Below, piece after piece: positions 41,479 through 52,290 of a stretch of DNA of 64,000 bases. The notes beneath the pieces are model-generated. The model was not told the DNA's origin, searched no databases, and was given only the letters and a program-made list of their open reading frames with translations. The stretch lies in assembly GCF_014196125.1 (NCBI RefSeq), contig NZ_JACIDA010000002.1:1-64000 (forward strand), written 5' to 3'. This DNA is from Brevundimonas mediterranea. Lineage in GTDB: Bacteria > Pseudomonadota > Alphaproteobacteria > Caulobacterales > Caulobacteraceae. A program made the translations under genes and the position numbers. Position 1 is the stretch's first letter. Every line of letters starts with the position of its first letter.

Positions 41479-42116
41479 GCCGGACCGGCCATCCCCTGCC
41501 CGGCCTCCTGGTCGCCCTGTCCTTCGCGGCCGGGGCGACCGACGCCTTCGCCTTCCTGGCCCTGAACGGCGTCTTCACGGCCAATATGACCGGCAATCTG
41601 ATCCTGGTCGGCCTGTTCCAGCGCGTCCATTTCGCCGCCACCCTGATCGGCGCCGGCGGGGCTGTTCTGGTCTTCGCCCTGGCCCTCTATGTCGGCTTTC
41701 GTCTGACCCGCGTCCCATCGGACGCCCGCGCCGGCTTCGGCCCGCTCGTCGGCGCAGCGGGGTTTCAGGCCCTGACCGCCGCCCTGTGGCTGGCGTCGCG
41801 CCAGACCAAGACCCTGCCGATCATCCTGGTTCTGATCGCCCTGTCCTGCATCGCCATGGCGCTCCAGACCGTCGCCGCCAAACGCATGGGCGCCGACCGC
41901 AGCATCTCCACCACCTTCGCCACCGGCGCCATGACCGGCCTGATGCAGGACCTCGCCGACGGCGTCCCCGGCGAGCGCGGGCTCCGCCTGCTCATCGTTA
42001 TCGCCCTCCCCGCCGGCGCCCTGCTCGGCGCCGCCCTGATGTACGCCGCCCCCGCCCTGGCCCCTGTCGCCCCGACGCTGATCCTGGTCGGCTGCGTCCT
42101 CGGCGCGCGGCGTTAG
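41475..42116 (+). CDS. DUF1275 (YoaK) family membrane protein
   Basis: A 213 aa protein with about six membrane helices. SFAAGATDAFAFLALNGVFTANMTGN is the signature of this family, whose substrate is unknown. The start is TTG overlapping the bicupin stop (TTGA), so translation is coupled; the frame is open upstream but only as an out-of-frame shadow of the bicupin. Confidence 0.87.
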   Translation: MSRTGHPLPGLLVALSFAAGATDAFAFLALNGVFTANMTGNLILVGLFQRVHFAATLIGAGGAVLVFALALYVGFRLTRVPSDARAGFGPLVGAAGFQALTAALWLASRQTKTLPIILVLIALSCIAMALQTVAAKRMGADRSISTTFATGAMTGLMQDLADGVPGERGLRLLIVIALPAGALLGAALMYAAPALAPVAPTLILVGCVLGARR

Positions 42117-42135
42117 GCGTGGGCGGGCGCAGCAT

Positions 42136-42168
42136 GAAAAACGGCGGCCCCATGCGGAGCCGCCGTTT
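42136..42168 (-). terminator. Terminator between convergent DUF1275 and autotransporter genes
   Basis: AAACGGCGGC (42139-42148) and GCCGCCGTTT (42159-42168) form a 10-bp stem. On the minus strand a run of five T (42137-42141) overlaps and follows the stem, so it terminates the autotransporter transcript best and may also slow the opposite one. Confidence 0.8.
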
Positions 42169-42189
42169 CCCCTTTCCAACCCGTCCGGA

Positions 42190-45100
42190 TCAGAACTTCA
42201 TCGTCACCGTGGCGCTGTAGGTCTGGTAGTCCAGATCCTCGCGATCCACCATCGAGGCGGCCTTCAGCGTCACCCCGAACCGGTCGCCCTCGATGGCGAC
42301 GGAACCGCCGATCTCGGCCCATTCGCTGTCGTTGCTGGCGCCGGCGAAGACCCCGCCGAAGGCGTCGGCCGCGACGAAGGCGGCCTCGACATTACGGTCG
42401 TCGCCCGCCAGCTCATGCACCCAGCGCACGTCCAGCGCCGGCTTGATGGTCCAGTGGCCGCGACTTGTCTCGCCGCCGACCCGCAGCCCGACATGGTGCT
42501 GCAGCGAATCGAACGACTGGTCGGCGACGCTCAGGGCCGCGACCCCGCCCGTCTCCTGATAGGCGTCCAGATCGACCGAATAGGCGTTCAGCCCGATGTT
42601 CGGCTGCAGCTTCAACCCGCCGCGCGTCAGGTTGAAGCCCAGTTCGGCCCCGCCGCTGACCACCTTGCCGTCCGTCTCCCCGTCGGCGCGGAAACTTGCG
42701 CCGCCGATGGCGAAGGCCCGTTCGGTGTCCAGATCCGCCGCGCCATAGCCGACCTTGGCCCCCAGATAGGCGCCGTACGCCAGGTCCACCGCCCCATAGA
42801 GGGTCGCCTGAACCTGACGGCTGTCGGCCGTGCTGATCCCCTCGGCGAAGTCGGACTCGCCCTCGGCATAGGCCAGACTGGCCCCCACGGTCAGGGCGTC
42901 AATGGTCCGCTCAAGTCCGCCGACGACATACCAGGCGCTCTGGTCGTCGCTGCGGCTGTCCGCCAGGGTTCCGCGCAACTGGCCCGCCTCGCCCTCGATG
43001 GCGCCGGCGCCGAAATAGGCCGAAACCCCCTGTTTCCATCCGCCCCAGCGCGCCCGTTCCTGGGCCTGGCGGGTCGCCATGCCGGCGGCTGCGGCCGTCG
43101 CCGCCGGATCCAGCGACGCGACCTCCACGCCCGACCCGATCAGGGTCAGGCCTTCGCTCGCCCCGCCCGAGCGATCCCGCGCGATCCGTCCGTCCACCAC
43201 GCCGCGCAGAGCCTCGGTCTGGGCCGAGAGCATCGTCACGCCCGAATGGGCGGCGAAGGGCGACAGGCTTTCCAGCCCGACCTCCAGGGCCTCGCCTTCC
43301 AGCAGGTCCGTCTGGGCGTAGATGTCGCCCAGGGCCGCATAATCCGTGGCCCGCGCCGCATCCAGCATCCCACCGACGGTGCGTTGGGCGCGCGAATTCG
43401 GATTGATGAAGTCCAGATAGGACGCGGCCTCGATCTCCACCTCCACGCTGGTCGTGGTGTAATCCAGCACTGGGTACAGCACACCCGAGATGTCGGTCAC
43501 GGCGTCGAACTCGCCGTCGATGCCGCCCTGGGCCGTCAGCACCGTATAGGTCTGGCCGAACCGCGGCGCGCTGACGAAGTTGATCCCCAGCAGCCCGCCC
43601 AGCGAGGCAATGCCGGCCGTGCCTTCGAAGCTGTCGGCCAGCACGGTCAGACGGTCGGATTGATCACCGCCGATGTCGATGAACAGGCGCGAGCCCGACG
43701 CCAGCACCAGATCGCTCAACAGGGTCAGTTCGCCGATCTCGCCCTGCCCGCCCGGGGCGATCGAGCCCATGGCCGAGGTCAGCACCGTGGAGTCGACTAC
43801 GCCCGAACCGCTCAGAACACCGCCCGCCAGCAGCATTTCAAAGGTCAGCAGGGCGCCGTCCACGTTCAGTTGACCGGCCCAGACGCCGACGTCGTTCTGG
43901 GCGAACAACAGGCCGTCCGCGCCGATGTTCAGCACCGCGCCGCTGGTCCCGATGGTCAACCGGTCGATGACGGCGGGGGCGTTCAGCGTCGTCGTTCCCG
44001 CCGACATCAGGTTGACGTCGTAGAACAGCGGCTTCTCGCCGGCCAGCACATCGCCCTGGACGTTGTAAGGCACGAAATTGGTGGACCCCGGCCCGCCCGG
44101 AACGATCTCGAACGGCAGGGTCGCGCCCGGCGCCGTGCCCACCGCCGAGGCTTCGTGCCGCACCGCCAGTCCGGAGGCGGTCTGACCGCGTGAACTGCCG
44201 ACCGCCCCGCCGGCCCCGCCCGCGACGATCCCGCCCATATCGACGATCGTCCGGCCGCCGGTCACCTCGGCCTTGACCGGCTGAGCGCCGCCGCTCAAGC
44301 CGTCCTCGCGGTCATGGTTGTAGTCGGCCAATTCCCCCGCATCGACGCAATCGCCGAAGAAGCAGATGCTGCCCCATTCGCCGCCGCGCGAATCCACGCC
44401 CTCGGCCGGCGTGGCGGGCAGGCCCGTGACCAGATTGCCGTTGGCGTCGATGATCTTGTAGTTCGGATCCATCATCTGGACCCAGTGGGTCGGATCGAAC
44501 CAGTCGCCGTTTCCGCCGGTCGTGGTGACGTATTTGTAGGGGTTGTTGGCGACGATCCAGTCGGTGAACAGATACAGGGGCTGATAGCCCGCCGTCGTGC
44601 CGTAGCTGGCCGATCCCTGGCCGTTGAAATAGCGCGAACCCAGCGACAGCACCCCGACGACGACGGGCGTGTCGAAGGCGCGGTCCAGGATCAACGGACC
44701 GCCGGAATCGCCGCCCGCCGTCATGCCCTCGTTCTCCAGCGCCACGTCGTCGCCGAAGATGTTGAAGTCGAAGGTCGCCGTACCCGCCGGATCGTCGAAA
44801 TCGACCATATAGAGGTTCTGGCTCAGCCCGCCCTGGGCGCCGTCGCCGAACAGGAACAGGTCGATGTCGTCCAGCGACGTCAAGGCGCCGATCATGTTCT
44901 CGGCGGCCCGACGGCGGAAATCGATGCCCTGCACCGCCCCCAGCGACCCGGTGCCGCTGGCGCCGTAGCCGCCGGTGATCACGTGCCGGTCTTCGTCGCC
45001 GGTCAGCGGCGAGAACAGCATGGCCCAGGTCGGCACGCCCTTGGCCGGCGAATCCAGCACGCCGATGGCGACATCGCCTTCATAGAAGCCGCCGCCCTGG

Positions 45101-45543
45101 GCGTCCTCCAGCGAGCGGGGATCATAGAAGACCCGGCTCATGTTGTAATGCTGGTCGATATAGCTGGTGGCGTAGTCGCCGCTGGTGATCCAGTTCAGGA
45201 TGCCATCGAAGGCGTCGCCCTTGAACCCGATGCTGATCGGCCTCCCGAGGCCCTGGGATCCGTAGGCGAAGTCGGGGAGGTCGTTGACGCAGTGGGCGGC
45301 GAACAGCACCGTGCGCGGATTGATCAGACTGCCGGTGCAGACCCCCACCGAGCCGCCGCCGGTGTCGACGATGATGTTGCCGATGCCGTTGATCGCATCG
45401 GGGTCGGCCAGGACCGGCGGCGCGTTTGGGCTAAAGTTGTCATTCGGCACCTCGGCCGCCGCCGTTCCCGCCGCCGCGATCAGCCCGATCACCGACGCCG
45501 TGGCCAACCAGCGCCGTCGTCCCATCCCGCTGCGTTCAATCAT
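42190..45543 (-). CDS. Autotransporter with trypsin-like serine protease passenger
   Basis: A 1117 aa type V secretion protein. It has a signal peptide (cleaved after about residue 30), an N-terminal S1-type protease domain with TVLFAAHC (His84), GDVAIGVLD (Asp157) and GGDSGGP (Ser280), and a passenger stalk (about 450-750) with GGVLSGSGVVDS and GSIAPGG of the PATR type. The C-terminal autotransporter barrel (about 835-1117) ends in Phe. It probably cuts extracellular proteins or itself at the cell surface. The ATG at 45543 starts the signal peptide. Confidence 0.92.
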   Translation of the reverse strand: MIERSGMGRRRWLATASVIGLIAAAGTAAAEVPNDNFSPNAPPVLADPDAINGIGNIIVDTGGGSVGVCTGSLINPRTVLFAAHCVNDLPDFAYGSQGLGRPISIGFKGDAFDGILNWITSGDYATSYIDQHYNMSRVFYDPRSLEDAQGGGFYEGDVAIGVLDSPAKGVPTWAMLFSPLTGDEDRHVITGGYGASGTGSLGAVQGIDFRRRAAENMIGALTSLDDIDLFLFGDGAQGGLSQNLYMVDFDDPAGTATFDFNIFGDDVALENEGMTAGGDSGGPLILDRAFDTPVVVGVLSLGSRYFNGQGSASYGTTAGYQPLYLFTDWIVANNPYKYVTTTGGNGDWFDPTHWVQMMDPNYKIIDANGNLVTGLPATPAEGVDSRGGEWGSICFFGDCVDAGELADYNHDREDGLSGGAQPVKAEVTGGRTIVDMGGIVAGGAGGAVGSSRGQTASGLAVRHEASAVGTAPGATLPFEIVPGGPGSTNFVPYNVQGDVLAGEKPLFYDVNLMSAGTTTLNAPAVIDRLTIGTSGAVLNIGADGLLFAQNDVGVWAGQLNVDGALLTFEMLLAGGVLSGSGVVDSTVLTSAMGSIAPGGQGEIGELTLLSDLVLASGSRLFIDIGGDQSDRLTVLADSFEGTAGIASLGGLLGINFVSAPRFGQTYTVLTAQGGIDGEFDAVTDISGVLYPVLDYTTTSVEVEIEAASYLDFINPNSRAQRTVGGMLDAARATDYAALGDIYAQTDLLEGEALEVGLESLSPFAAHSGVTMLSAQTEALRGVVDGRIARDRSGGASEGLTLIGSGVEVASLDPAATAAAAGMATRQAQERARWGGWKQGVSAYFGAGAIEGEAGQLRGTLADSRSDDQSAWYVVGGLERTIDALTVGASLAYAEGESDFAEGISTADSRQVQATLYGAVDLAYGAYLGAKVGYGAADLDTERAFAIGGASFRADGETDGKVVSGGAELGFNLTRGGLKLQPNIGLNAYSVDLDAYQETGGVAALSVADQSFDSLQHHVGLRVGGETSRGHWTIKPALDVRWVHELAGDDRNVEAAFVAADAFGGVFAGASNDSEWAEIGGSVAIEGDRFGVTLKAASMVDREDLDYQTYSATVTMKF

Positions 45544-45679
45544 GCCGTGTACTCCCTCAAAAATCCTGGGAGCCACCGTGCCGCATTATTTCCCGACTGC
45601 AATAGACCTAAGACCGGCTTGGACCGATTTGTGTCAATAACGTTACACCCAGTACAGCACAGCTTGAGCGCGATTACGC

Positions 45680-46531
45680 CTACTGACCCGCCAGCAACGC
45701 CTCGACCTCATGCCGCTCCGGCGCCGACGGCTGGGCTCCGGGCCGTGTCGCCGCAAAGGCCCCGGCCGCGCAGGCGAAGCGCAGGGCCTGCGTCGGCTCC
45801 AGACCTTCCAGCAGGGCCACAGTGATGGCCGCGACGAAGGCGTCGCCGGCGCCGGTGGCGTCGACCGCCTCGACTGACGGCGGGGTCGCCCAGGCCATTT
45901 CGACGCCGCGCTGGTACATGGCTGCGCCCTTCGCGCCCTTGGTCACCACCACCCGGCCGCCGCCGCGGTGCAGGCCGTCGCCGTAGAAGGCGGCCTCGGT
46001 CTCGTTGACGACGATCAGGTCGGCGCGGCGCAGCAGCATCTCCGACACTGGCGCGGCGGGGGCCAGGTTGGCGCAGACGAAGCCTGTGGCCCTGCCCACC
46101 GCCGCCTCCACCGTCTCGACCGGCAGCTCCAGCTGGACGATCAGTGCGCCCTCGATCCGCTGGGGCAACTGCTCCGGTGTAACGAGGTGATTGGCGCCGG
46201 CCGCGACCACGATCTGGTTCTCGCCCGTCGGATCGACGGCGATCAGGGCGACGCCGGTCGGCGCCGCCACATCCGTCTCGACACCCGCCAGATCGACGCC
46301 CAGGTCCGACATCAGGGCCAGGGCCTCGCCGGCCAGGGAGTCGTTCCCGACCCGCCCGATCAGGCTGACCTCGGCGCCCAGTTTCTCGGCGGCGTAGGCC
46401 TGGTTGGCGCCCTTGCCGCCCGGATAGCGGGCCAGGCTGGCCCCAGTCACCGTCTCGCCCGGCGCCGGAAGCCGGGGCGCCGTCGCCACCAGGTCCAGGT
46501 TGATCGAGCCGACGACGGTGATCCGCATCAT
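45680..46531 (-). CDS. rbsK: Ribokinase (PfkB family)
   Basis: A 283 aa sugar kinase. GSINLDLVATAPRLPAPGE at the N-terminus, YPGGKGANQAYAAEKLGA and the catalytic ATGAGDAFVAA are ribokinase signatures. It phosphorylates ribose to ribose 5-phosphate. The start overlaps the nucleoside hydrolase stop as ATGA, so it most likely consumes ribose released by that enzyme. Confidence 0.92.
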   Translation of the reverse strand: MMRITVVGSINLDLVATAPRLPAPGETVTGASLARYPGGKGANQAYAAEKLGAEVSLIGRVGNDSLAGEALALMSDLGVDLAGVETDVAAPTGVALIAVDPTGENQIVVAAGANHLVTPEQLPQRIEGALIVQLELPVETVEAAVGRATGFVCANLAPAAPVSEMLLRRADLIVVNETEAAFYGDGLHRGGGRVVVTKGAKGAAMYQRGVEMAWATPPSVEAVDATGAGDAFVAAITVALLEGLEPTQALRFACAAGAFAATRPGAQPSAPERHEVEALLAGQ

Positions 46532-47463
46532 TTCGCCTTCAGCGTCTCGGTCAGCAGGTCGAACACCCCCTGCCCGTCCGCCGCCACAGCCCAGCGGTGC
46601 CGCGCCGTGGCGGGGTCGACGCGGAACTCCACCGCCGTATGGCCGCGCGTCAGTTCGGACGCCGTCTCGACCTCGATCCGGCAGGGTTTCAGCGTGAACA
46701 GGTCCGGCTTCATCAGCCAGGCGATGGGACAGGGGTCGTGCAGGGGCGGGGCGTCTGCTCCGGTCGCCTGCCGCTCGACCCGCTGCGAGAAGCGCAGCAG
46801 GGCGGCGACGGTGCGCGCCGGGTCGGTGCGGATCGTCTCGACGGCGCGGATCCGCGCCTCGGTCGCCCGCACCTGATGGGTCGCGTCCAGGCCGAAGGCG
46901 ATCACCTCGCAGCCCGAGCCGAACACCACCGCCGCCGCATCCGGGTCGGCCCAGATGTTGAACTCGGCCGAGGCGGTGATATTGCCGCCCTCTGACCGCG
47001 CCCCGCCCATGACCACGACCGGCCCCAGATGCTCGGCCAGCCGCCGTTCGCGCTTCATCGCCAGGGCCAGGTTGGTCATCGGCCCCAGAACGGCGACGAC
47101 GACCGATCCGGCCGGGCGTTTCATCACCAGGTCGACGATAGCGTTGACCGCCGGTCCGTCGCCGATGATGCCGGTCGGCTCGAACACCGCCAGGTCGCCC
47201 AGCCCCTCCGCCCCGTGGAAGTCGCCCGCCCCGGCCGGCGGCCGTTTCAGCGGCCGTTCGGCGCCGCCGAACACCGGCACGTCCTCGCGGCCGGCGATCT
47301 GGCGCACGATCCGCGCATTGCGCTGGGTCAGGGGCGCAGGGACGTTGCCGCCCACGGTGGTGACGGCCAGCAGCGCCGGCTCGGCCGCCGCAAAAGCCAG
47401 GAACAGCGCCACGGCGTCATCCACGCCGGGGTCGCAATCGATGATCAGGGACTGAATAGACAC
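46528..47463 (-). CDS. Inosine-uridine-preferring nucleoside hydrolase
   Basis: A 311 aa enzyme of the IunH family that cleaves nucleosides to base and ribose. LIIDCDPGVDDAVALFLAF holds the calcium-binding Asp cluster, and later GPMTNLALAMKRE and PDLFTLKP are family features. ASAEFNIWADPDAAAVVF provides the substrate-site Asn/Asp. It is the upstream gene of the nucleoside hydrolase-ribokinase pair for ribonucleoside salvage. Confidence 0.92.
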   Translation of the reverse strand: MSIQSLIIDCDPGVDDAVALFLAFAAAEPALLAVTTVGGNVPAPLTQRNARIVRQIAGREDVPVFGGAERPLKRPPAGAGDFHGAEGLGDLAVFEPTGIIGDGPAVNAIVDLVMKRPAGSVVVAVLGPMTNLALAMKRERRLAEHLGPVVVMGGARSEGGNITASAEFNIWADPDAAAVVFGSGCEVIAFGLDATHQVRATEARIRAVETIRTDPARTVAALLRFSQRVERQATGADAPPLHDPCPIAWLMKPDLFTLKPCRIEVETASELTRGHTAVEFRVDPATARHRWAVAADGQGVFDLLTETLKAK

Positions 47464-47592
47464 GCCCCTCGTTTGACGCTCCGGACGCCGGCGGGCAAGT
47501 CCGTTTCACCGCTTATCCCACGCAAATCCGACGCCTTTTCCAGCCACGCTTGCGCCCGCTTGACGTCCGCCTCCCCCGGCGTCACCCTGAGC

Positions 47593-49667
<2,075 letters not shown>

Positions 49668-49737
49668 GTGGCGCTCTTCCTTGACGAGACATTAGCATTC
49701 AACTCTAAGGTTGTGCTCGGGGCGAGGGAGACTTGTT

Positions 49738-51165
49738 TTGGATTTTTCGGCTTGGGACCGAGCGGAAATTAATCCGCTGGCTGTTCTTCTCGATGAACGG
49801 AACCCGCGTATAGAAGCAGACGGGATGTCACAGGATGACATCCGCCTTATGCTATTGGAGCACGAGGACGTTATGCGCCTCGCGCACAGCATCGTTCGGT
49901 CAGATGGCGTCTTTCCGCACGACCTGCTGATCGTTGGCGACATCGATGGCTCACTGACTGTTCTGGAGGGAAATCGACGTGTCGCAGCAATGCAGATGCT
50001 GCTCGACCCCTCGCTAATACCCGAGCCCTTCACGTCGCGATTCCCCCGCGCGGCTGACGAGTTGCGTGAGCAACTTGGGAGCATTGAGGCCGTCGTGGCA
50101 CCTGATCGCCATGCTGCGGATCACCTGATTGCACAAATTCACGCTTTCAGCGCGCGCAAAGGATGGTCCCCACTCGCCAAATACCGGTACGCTTTTACCC
50201 GGTACGCTACGGGTCAGACCATCACAGATATCGCTGTCGATCTCGGGTCAGAACCGAGCGAAGTTCGGAAATTCATTCGACGGTACAACATCTACAAGCA
50301 GATGCTTAGTCTGACTTGGACCCCAGAAGAGCGGCAGATTCTAAGCGGAGAAGAACTGGCAGTCACACCCTTCTTGTACCCTTTCGAACGGACAGCTGTG
50401 AAGGAACTGGTTGGCGACGTCTTTGACAGTGAAGGTCGTCGAAATCCCAAATACAATGCCGGTATCGTCGATCGATTTTTGAAGAAGCTTGCGCGAGACG
50501 CACTCATTCCTCAGGCGATCACTGGCAAGCCACAACTCACAACACGCGGTACCGCTAGCGAATCGATCTTAGAGTATTTCCAGAAAGAGCACGCCGAGCT
50601 AATCGCTGAGAGAGAGCGGATCGAAAAAGCCACTTTGCCGCCGCCGTTGCCGCCATCTCCACCGTCACCTCCATCTCCTCCATCGCCACCACCCTCACCG
50701 CCACCGCCACCGCCAAAGCCCCCTCAAAAACCAGACGAGTTTTTCGAGAGTTTCACGGTTCCCTCGGGCCTTGATCAGAAGATCATCGCCTTGGCTTTCG
50801 AAATAGCCAAGATAAACTACAAGCTGTTTCCAATCGCAGCAGGGATGCTCCTCAGATCGCTACTTGAGGAAGTTCTCCGCGAACATCTCAAGCGGTGCGG
50901 AAAGTTCAATGAATACAAACGATCCGCAGGGCAGAAGGAGGGGCTCAAGTCGATGATAATTTTTGCGTCCACTACCTCCAATGCTGTCTTTAAAGACAAA
51001 AAGACAGCCGAACAGCTCGCACGGTTTCAGAATTCCGCAGTTAAGGACGACCTCGACAACATCGTTCACAACAGATTCGGTGTAATGAACAAGGAGGGTC
51101 TGATCCAAGTTAAACCATGGATCAGGCCTATAATAGAAACGATCGTGAAAGACGAGTGGGCGTAA
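49738..51165 (+). CDS. ParB-like/HTH protein with proline linker and unknown C-terminal domain
   Basis: A 475 aa protein. The N-terminal ParB/Srx-like fold (about 12-95) ends in LTVLEGNRRVAAMQ (74-87), the usual R-rich ParB box. A helix-turn-helix follows (about 158-183, GQTITDIAVDLGSEPSEV). A proline/serine linker of more than 30 residues (301-332) joins a helical C-terminal domain (about 345-475) with FPIAAGMLLRSLLEEVL and DLDNIVHNRFG that I cannot place; a HEPN-like fold is only a guess. The TTG at 49738 has GAGGGAG 7 bases upstream. GC content is much lower than in the flanks, and the methyltransferase starts one base past the stop codon. Confidence 0.82.
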   Translation: MDFSAWDRAEINPLAVLLDERNPRIEADGMSQDDIRLMLLEHEDVMRLAHSIVRSDGVFPHDLLIVGDIDGSLTVLEGNRRVAAMQMLLDPSLIPEPFTSRFPRAADELREQLGSIEAVVAPDRHAADHLIAQIHAFSARKGWSPLAKYRYAFTRYATGQTITDIAVDLGSEPSEVRKFIRRYNIYKQMLSLTWTPEERQILSGEELAVTPFLYPFERTAVKELVGDVFDSEGRRNPKYNAGIVDRFLKKLARDALIPQAITGKPQLTTRGTASESILEYFQKEHAELIAERERIEKATLPPPLPPSPPSPPSPPSPPPSPPPPPPKPPQKPDEFFESFTVPSGLDQKIIALAFEIAKINYKLFPIAAGMLLRSLLEEVLREHLKRCGKFNEYKRSAGQKEGLKSMIIFASTTSNAVFKDKKTAEQLARFQNSAVKDDLDNIVHNRFGVMNKEGLIQVKPWIRPIIETIVKDEWA

Positions 51166-51166
51166 A

Positions 51167-52030
51167 ATGCGTGGCGAAGGACCTCTAAGATATCCCGGAG
51201 CGAAATCGAACTTGGCAGCCTATGTGGCAGAGTTTATTGAAACGAACTGCTTGGTAGGTATTGCGTTTTGCGAGCCTTTTGCAGGCTCTGCTGCGGTTTC
51301 TCGCCATTTGCTTAGCAAAAATCTCGTTGACCACGCCTATCTATATGAGATCGATCCTGGACTATATAGCTTTTGGAAATCTGCTTTTGACAACACCGAC
51401 GAGCTCATAGATCGTGTCTACTCCACCAAAGCGACCTTAGATGAATTCGACCGACAGACAGCTGTTCTATCCGACAGAGGGGAATCGAATTTCCGCACGC
51501 TGGATAAAGGTTTCGCCTTTCTTTTTTTAAACAGAACAAGTTACTCGGGCATTGTCGGCGCTGGCCCTATTGGTGGACGATCTCAAGCGTCAGATTACCC
51601 AATCGATTGCCGCTATAATGCTCGGGCCCTCGCAAGTCAGATCCGTGCGCTAAGCCTGATCGGTCCTAGAGTGACCGTCTCAAACTCGGACGGCATCGCG
51701 GCAATATCGGAAGCGGGTCCGAATATTTTTATCTACGCAGATCCGCCTTATTTTTCGAATGGCAAGAAATTTTATCGGGACTATTTCAAAGTATTTGACC
51801 ATTACAGGCTACGAAAAGGATTGATTAATTCTCGAGCGCACTGGCTTCTTAGCTATGACTACGACCACAAGGTTGAATACCTTTACAGAAATATTCCGTC
51901 GTCGATAATCTCGCTTTATCATAGCGCCCGGGCAGCAGGAGCCAAAAAGGAACTTCTTGTTTCACCGTTGGGCTTCAACAGGCGCGTAGCCGAAACTGTT
52001 ATGGATTTGCCACTTGTCAGCTTGGCTTAG
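51167..52030 (+). CDS. D12-class DNA adenine N6-methyltransferase (Dam-like)
   Basis: A 287 aa DNA methyltransferase. The SAM-binding motif I is EPFAGSAA (36-43), a middle FLFLNRTSYSG (118-128) matches the FLNR box of the D12 class, and motif IV is ADPPYFS (191-197). It probably methylates adenine N6; no cognate restriction nuclease is seen. It begins one base after the ParB-like gene and shares its low GC, so the two are one transferred unit. The target sequence is unknown. Confidence 0.9.
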   Translation: MRGEGPLRYPGAKSNLAAYVAEFIETNCLVGIAFCEPFAGSAAVSRHLLSKNLVDHAYLYEIDPGLYSFWKSAFDNTDELIDRVYSTKATLDEFDRQTAVLSDRGESNFRTLDKGFAFLFLNRTSYSGIVGAGPIGGRSQASDYPIDCRYNARALASQIRALSLIGPRVTVSNSDGIAAISEAGPNIFIYADPPYFSNGKKFYRDYFKVFDHYRLRKGLINSRAHWLLSYDYDHKVEYLYRNIPSSIISLYHSARAAGAKKELLVSPLGFNRRVAETVMDLPLVSLA

Positions 52031-52180
52031 TGGCCATCCTCGCCGTCATCGCACATTAGTCCTCCTCGTCGGACCGAACGCGCCAGCAGCGGCCCGGAGG
52101 ATAACGAAAGGAAGGGAGGCGGCCGGGGGCGGCAAAAGCGGGATCACCCCTCAGCGCTCCTAATTCCGTCGTTCCGACCT

Positions 52181-52194
52181 CTGAATATATTCAG
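52181..52194. promoter_or_regulatory. Perfect 14-bp palindrome CTGAATATATTCAG
   Basis: CTGAATATATTCAG equals its own reverse complement. It lies in a 260-base gap after the methyltransferase and 97 bases before the HTH gene. The rest of the gap (52031-52290) shows no gene. The AT-rich centre suits a dimeric repressor or a promoter element. Confidence 0.4.
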
Positions 52195-52290
52195 CTTTTC
52201 CGGCTCGCGCGCCAATCAACCCAGCACGGTTTCCCGCCGCCGTATAATCCCCCGGTCCCGTTCCGGGGCGGATCGGCCCGGGAGGGGCGT

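Noticed and set aside
50639..50724. Possible frame-breaking tandem repeat in the proline tract
   Set aside because: The C-rich repeats stay in frame and the reading frame on both sides is protein-like, so it is a real Pro/Ser linker.
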